A stretch of 6,127 bases of DNA from Candidatus Rhodoferax mariagerensis (GTDB lineage Bacteria > Pseudomonadota > Gammaproteobacteria > Burkholderiales > Burkholderiaceae_C). Below the pieces are notes generated by a model, which was not told the origin of the DNA, did not search any database, and saw only the letters and a program-made list of their open reading frames with translations. Shown here one piece after another: positions 5,412 through 6,127 of the stretch; positions within the stretch are counted from its first letter, which is position 1, and every line of letters starts with the position of its first letter. The translations under genes and the position numbers were made by a program. Location: NCBI GenBank assembly GCA_016719055.1, contig JADKAW010000037.1, positions 1 to 6,127 on the forward strand, in the 5' to 3' direction.

Positions 5412-5453
5412 TAGTCTTACATCCTGAATCATGTAAGGGCGGATGTAAGACTA
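5412..5453. promoter_or_regulatory. 13-bp perfect inverted repeat plus third copy: candidate integrase/Xis arm sites
   Basis: TAGTCTTACATCC (5412-5424) and GGATGTAAGACTA (5441-5453) are exact inverted copies; the core ATGTAAG appears a third time at 5431-5437. Three copies of ATGTAAG/CTTACAT in 33 bp between int and the att core are where arm-type sites of P4-like integrases or excisionase sites are expected. An operator for int autoregulation is the alternative. Confidence 0.5.
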
Positions 5454-5476
5454 TTTCACGAATTAAGCTCAATTTC

Positions 5477-5636
5477 AATCAACACCGACACTGCCATTTT
5501 GCACAGTGTTTTCTCATAAGCTGTTGATTTATTGATTATAGCAACAACAATCAACGCAGTAAAACATTAATTTTCGTGGACTGAAAATCCTTGTGTCGAT
5601 GGTTTGATTCCATCCCAGGCCACCAATAAAATCAAC
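5477..5636. repeat. Four AATCAAC/GTTGATT heptamers around the att core
   Basis: AATCAAC at 5477-5483, 5549-5555 and 5630-5636, and the complement GTTGATT at 5523-5529. The motif flanks the tRNA remnant on both sides. It is AT-rich and occurs elsewhere in the window (for example 4013-4019), so a protein-binding role is only a possibility. Confidence 0.3.
5576..5625 (+). other. 3' half of tRNA-Phe(GAA): probable att site (distal island end)
   Basis: The sequence folds as the 3' part of a tRNA: anticodon loop CTGAAAA (5581-5587, anticodon GAA 5583-5585) with the anticodon stem only partly pairing (5576-5580/5588-5592). A 5-nt variable loop GTGTC, T-stem GATGG/CCATC (5598-5602/5610-5614) with loop TTTGATT, acceptor strand CCAGGCC (5615-5621), discriminator A and CCA (5623-5625) follow. 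No D-arm or 5' acceptor strand (expected GGCCTGG) precedes it, so it is not a complete gene. The T-loop has T where C56 is nearly invariant, consistent with drift in a nonfunctional remnant. Islands that integrate in the 3' part of a tRNA leave such a direct repeat at the far end; the orientation predicts the intact tRNA-Phe beyond the left edge. The integrase lies next to it, inside the element. Confidence 0.78.
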
Positions 5637-6127
5637 AACTTAGACCTGTTTTACTCACCGGGCGTTTTTGTTTCAAGAGCATTTACAGACTGCGGTACAG
5701 GGTTTCGTACCAAATCCATGCGCCAGTGGTCGGTTATCCACTGCTGGCGCTGTCGGTGCTGTAACACCACGAAACGCCATGTCACACCAGCCCGGCCATA
5801 CGCTTGCGAGTTTCGTAACTGTCACAAAATGGCTAAGCGGGTTTTCTGTGCTTTGGGATCTGGCAGGTCGCTCGCCTGACTTTTCAGGCCAGCAGTTGCA
5901 CCAGCGCGGCATGGTGCTTGCATCAGGTTTGCATGGTGCTGGCAGGTCGTACCGGGCAATTCCCGCTTCGGGCATCTATGGGCAAATCCCACAGTTGCCG
6001 GGTCTGTCCAAACTTGGGCACACCCTGCCAGCATGATAGCCACCACCTATCGGTTAAGCATCGCACAGGATATTGTATGACGCAGCATTCATGCCTGATG
6101 CAGCAGAGCTATCACCCTCCTGAATTT
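5626..6127 (+). other. Flank beyond the att remnant: no confident gene, chain of small overlapping ORFs
   Basis: Nothing here is recognised. A plus-strand ORF (about 5668-6036, 122 residues, containing SHQPGHTLASFVTVTKWLSG) ends in TGA overlapping ATG 6033. That starts a 15-codon ORF ending at 6080, overlapping ATG 6077 of an ORF that leaves the window (MTQHSCLMQQSYHPPEF). Successive ATGA overlaps suggest a compact translated unit, but composition and lack of clear ribosome sites leave coding doubtful; the minus strand is also open. Also seen: an imperfect palindrome TTTCGTAAC-T-GTCACAAAA (5811-5829), 11-bp direct repeats CTGGCAGGTCG (5860-5870, 5939-5949) and 10-bp repeats GCATGGTGCT (5909-5918, 5931-5940). 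It could be host DNA downstream of tRNA-Phe or remains of a second, tandem element. Confidence 0.3.

Noticed and set aside
5116..5478. 120-residue minus-strand ORF starting at 5478
   Set aside because: Only its internal MAKVAFTAGR segment is meaningful, as the original integrase start; the upstream part crosses the regulatory repeats and the downstream part is the wrong frame.
5540..5625. Complete tRNA-Phe gene
   Set aside because: No D-arm or 5' acceptor strand is found upstream of the anticodon stem, so only the 3' half is present.
1..6127. CRISPR array or insertion sequence
   Set aside because: No regularly spaced repeats of 23-40 bp, no transposase-like DDE protein and no terminal inverted repeats were seen.

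Overview
The window looks like one end of a small integrated phage-satellite or P4-like genomic island in a proteobacterium. It is most likely a betaproteobacterium of the Burkholderiales/Comamonadaceae type. That guess rests on the tRNA-Phe remnant, whose acceptor strand is CCAGGCC plus CCA, the moderately high GC content and the style of the proteins; it is inference, not a database match. No sequence search was possible.

Layout from right to left (every island gene reads on the minus strand): a 3' half of a tRNA-Phe gene at 5576-5625 marks the probable island end (distal att site). Next comes an integrase control region with two perfect inverted repeats (5391-5407 and 5412-5453), then a P4-type tyrosine recombinase (5367-4047), and a HigB/HigA toxin-antitoxin pair (4011-3411) with its own strong promoter. 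A broken gene of unknown function follows (3284-2592), then a control region packed with GGGCAA/TTGCCC half-sites (2482-2592). The last block is a tightly packed operon: a small helix-turn-helix protein (2424-2180), a Rha-family regulator (2183-1530), an 85-residue unknown (1533-1275), an Ash/Icd-like leader ORF carrying a probable C4-type antisense RNA region (1278-976), an unknown gene (978-270), and the N-terminus of a P4-like primase that runs off the left edge (269-1). Most junctions overlap by 4 nt (ATGA or TTGA) or nearly abut, which implies translational coupling.

The genes fit one lifestyle. The integrase and att site hold the element in the tRNA gene, the toxin-antitoxin pair stabilises it, the HTH and Rha proteins plus the C4-like RNA form the immunity/early control circuit, and the primase starts replication when the element is induced. 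To the right of the tRNA remnant (5626-6127) there is no confidently recognisable gene, only a weak chain of small overlapping ORFs.

A striking property is that five genes are interrupted by small indels (six in about 5 kb), while the sequence on each side stays convincingly coding in shifted frames and the intergenic overlaps survive. Either the element is at an early stage of decay or the assembly contains indel errors. Reading the frames as they stand gives wrong C-termini for several proteins, so the frame-corrected interpretation is given for each.
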